This document shows, one piece after another, positions 63,036-64,000 of a stretch of 64,000 nucleotides of DNA (position 1 is the first letter of the stretch; every line of letters starts with the position of its first letter). The notes under the pieces were generated by a model that was not told the origin of the DNA, made no database searches, and saw only the letters and a list, made by a program, of their open reading frames with translations. Location: NCBI RefSeq assembly GCF_004963255.1, contig NZ_SUGA01000029.1:1-64000 (forward strand), in the 5' to 3' direction. The position numbers were made by a program, and so were the translations under genes. Origin of the DNA: Mesorhizobium sp. GTDB lineage: Bacteria > Pseudomonadota > Alphaproteobacteria > Rhizobiales > Rhizobiaceae.

Positions 63036-63062
63036 AAAAAGGGCGGCCGAAGCCGCCCTTTG
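63036..63062. terminator. Bidirectional terminator between the small membrane gene and msrB
   Basis: AAAGGGCGGC-CGAA-GCCGCCCTTT, a perfect 10-bp stem with A-run before and T-run after, between convergent genes. Confidence 0.85.
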
Positions 63063-63081
63063 CGCAGTCATTTTAGAGCGA

Positions 63082-63486
63082 TCAAGCCGATGGCTCGAAG
63101 CGCAGCGCCACGCCGTTGATGCAATAGCGCAGCCCGGTCGGCGGCGGGCCATCCTCGAAGACATGGCCGAGATGGCTGCCGCAGCGCGAGCAATGGCACT
63201 CGGTGCGGACCATGCCGTAGCTGCGGTCGACGGTGGTCTCGATCGAGCCCGGGACTGGATCGTTGAAGCTCGGCCAGCCGGTGCCGCTCTCGAATTTCAG
63301 CTTGGATTCGAACAACGGCTGGTCGCAGCCGACGCAATAGAAAGTGCCGGCGCGCTTCTCATAGAGCAGGGCGCAGCTGCCGGGGCGCTCGGTGCCGTGG
63401 TTGCGCATGACGGCATACTGCTCCGGCGTCAGCCGGGCGCGCCACTCGGCATCGGTGCGGGTGACGGGATAGGCGTGGGTGTCCAT
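63082..63486 (-). CDS. msrB: Peptide-methionine (R)-S-oxide reductase
   Basis: Repairs methionine-R-sulfoxide in proteins. The 134-residue sequence has the two zinc CxxC pairs (CVGCDQPLF and CSRCGSHLGHVF), the SGTGWPSF motif and the catalytic cysteine in LRYCINGVAL. No signal peptide, so cytoplasmic. Start ATG at 63486 with GAGGAGA upstream; a longer frame to 63525 is not needed. Confidence 0.95.
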   Translation of the reverse strand: MDTHAYPVTRTDAEWRARLTPEQYAVMRNHGTERPGSCALLYEKRAGTFYCVGCDQPLFESKLKFESGTGWPSFNDPVPGSIETTVDRSYGMVRTECHCSRCGSHLGHVFEDGPPPTGLRYCINGVALRFEPSA

Positions 63487-63579
63487 GGAATCTCCTCGGC
63501 CTTGGCGGCTCGTTGTTGCTTGCAACGGGTATTCGTCGGAACATAGGCGTTTGTTACAAGTGCCGCCAGTGAAAGCGGG

Positions 63580-64000
63580 CTAGTGCTTGCGCGACAACTG
63601 CCTGGTCGCAGCTTCCAGGCCGGCCAGCGTCAGCGGGAACATGCGGCCGCCGAAGATCTCGCTGATCATGGCGATCGAGTGCGTATACCGCCAGTTCTTC
63701 TCGGCTTCCGGGTTCAGCCAGATCGCGTTCGGCCATTGCTGCAACAGGCGCGCCAGCCACACGCTGCCGGCCTCCGGGTTCCAGTGCTCGACCGAGCCGC
63801 CCGGATGCGCGATCTCGTAAGGGCTCATCGAGGCGTCGCCGACGACGATTACCTTATAATCAGGCCCATATTTGTGGATCAGGTCGAAGGTCGGGATCGT
63901 CTCGGCAAGCCGGCGGCGATTGTCCTTCCAGACGCGCTCGTAGAGACAGTTGTGGAAGTAGAAATATTCGAGCTGGCGGAATTCGGCGCGGGCGGCCGAG
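63580..64000 (-). CDS. VWA-domain (CoxE-like) protein, C-terminal part
   Basis: Open at the right window edge, so the N-terminus is missing. The visible 139 residues read through LEYFYFHNCLYERVWKDN, KVIVVGDASMSPYEIAHPGG and WPNAIWLNPEAEKNWRYTHS. This matches the VWA domain of CoxE-like proteins that work with a MoxR-type AAA ATPase, with the metal-site-like DASMS. The ATG at 63828 inside this stretch is internal, not a start. The partner ATPase would be outside the window. Confidence 0.8.
   Translation of the reverse strand, partial: SAARAEFRQLEYFYFHNCLYERVWKDNRRRLAETIPTFDLIHKYGPDYKVIVVGDASMSPYEIAHPGGSVEHWNPEAGSVWLARLLQQWPNAIWLNPEAEKNWRYTHSIAMISEIFGGRMFPLTLAGLEAATRQLSRKH

Overview
The window reads as chromosomal DNA of a Mesorhizobium-like member of the Rhizobiales. 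This rests on high GC, a rhizobial fixNOQP/fixGHIS cluster beside hemN and fnrN, a ribosomal protein L21 with a helix-hairpin-helix tail, a GapR (DUF2312) gene, hydroxyproline catabolism genes and rhizobial-type palindromic intergenic repeats. It was assigned by reading protein families, not by database search.

Left part (1-18.7 kb), probable genomic island. It opens with divergent hemN and fnrN, then the cbb3 oxidase structural operon ccoNOQP and the assembly operon ccoGHIS (fixGHIS). Together these form a microaerobic respiration module. FnrN carries its own iron-sulfur ligand cysteines, and FNR/FixK-like boxes lie in front of ccoN and between hemN and fnrN. A lower-density stretch follows (10.9-17.3 kb): a 7-bp tandem repeat, a small caspase/CHAT-like protein bracketed by two diverged copies of a ~200-bp direct repeat, a UbiM-like ubiquinone hydroxylase, a membrane GGDEF-EAL protein, and small hypothetical genes. 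It ends with a tyrosine integrase facing a tRNA-Ser(CGA) gene. That arrangement is typical of an island edge.

Middle part (19-38 kb), core chromosome: rplU-rpmA, two GNAT acetyltransferases, an endonuclease/exonuclease/phosphatase protein, obgE-proB-proA-nadD, an MFS transporter, an MscS channel, rsfS-rlmH, an EnvC-like murein hydrolase activator, ctpA, a divergent polysaccharide deacetylase, rppH, then alr and dadA (alanine racemization and D-alanine oxidation).

Right part (38-64 kb), metabolic and transport genes. A two-gene lipoprotein operon encodes a phospholipase A2-like and a phospholipase D-like protein. Next come a LysR regulator, mmsA with a decayed duplicate of its 3' end, and a short-chain dehydrogenase/SnoaL pair with a divergent HxlR regulator. 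A hydroxyproline operon (deaminase, D-hydroxyproline dehydrogenase, epimerase) faces a GntR repressor gene across an intergenic region with palindromic operators. It is followed by a LysR gene diverging from an orphan ectC, a complete branched-chain amino acid ABC operon (livH, livM, livG, livF, a small membrane protein, then the binding protein), pyruvate carboxylase, gapR, two hypothetical genes, msrB, and the end of a VWA-domain gene cut by the window edge.

The least explained items are the repeat-flanked CHAT-like gene, the phospholipase A2/D lipoprotein pair, the histone-H1-like tail on LivG, and an intergenic repeat that now encodes the N-terminus of the D-hydroxyproline dehydrogenase.
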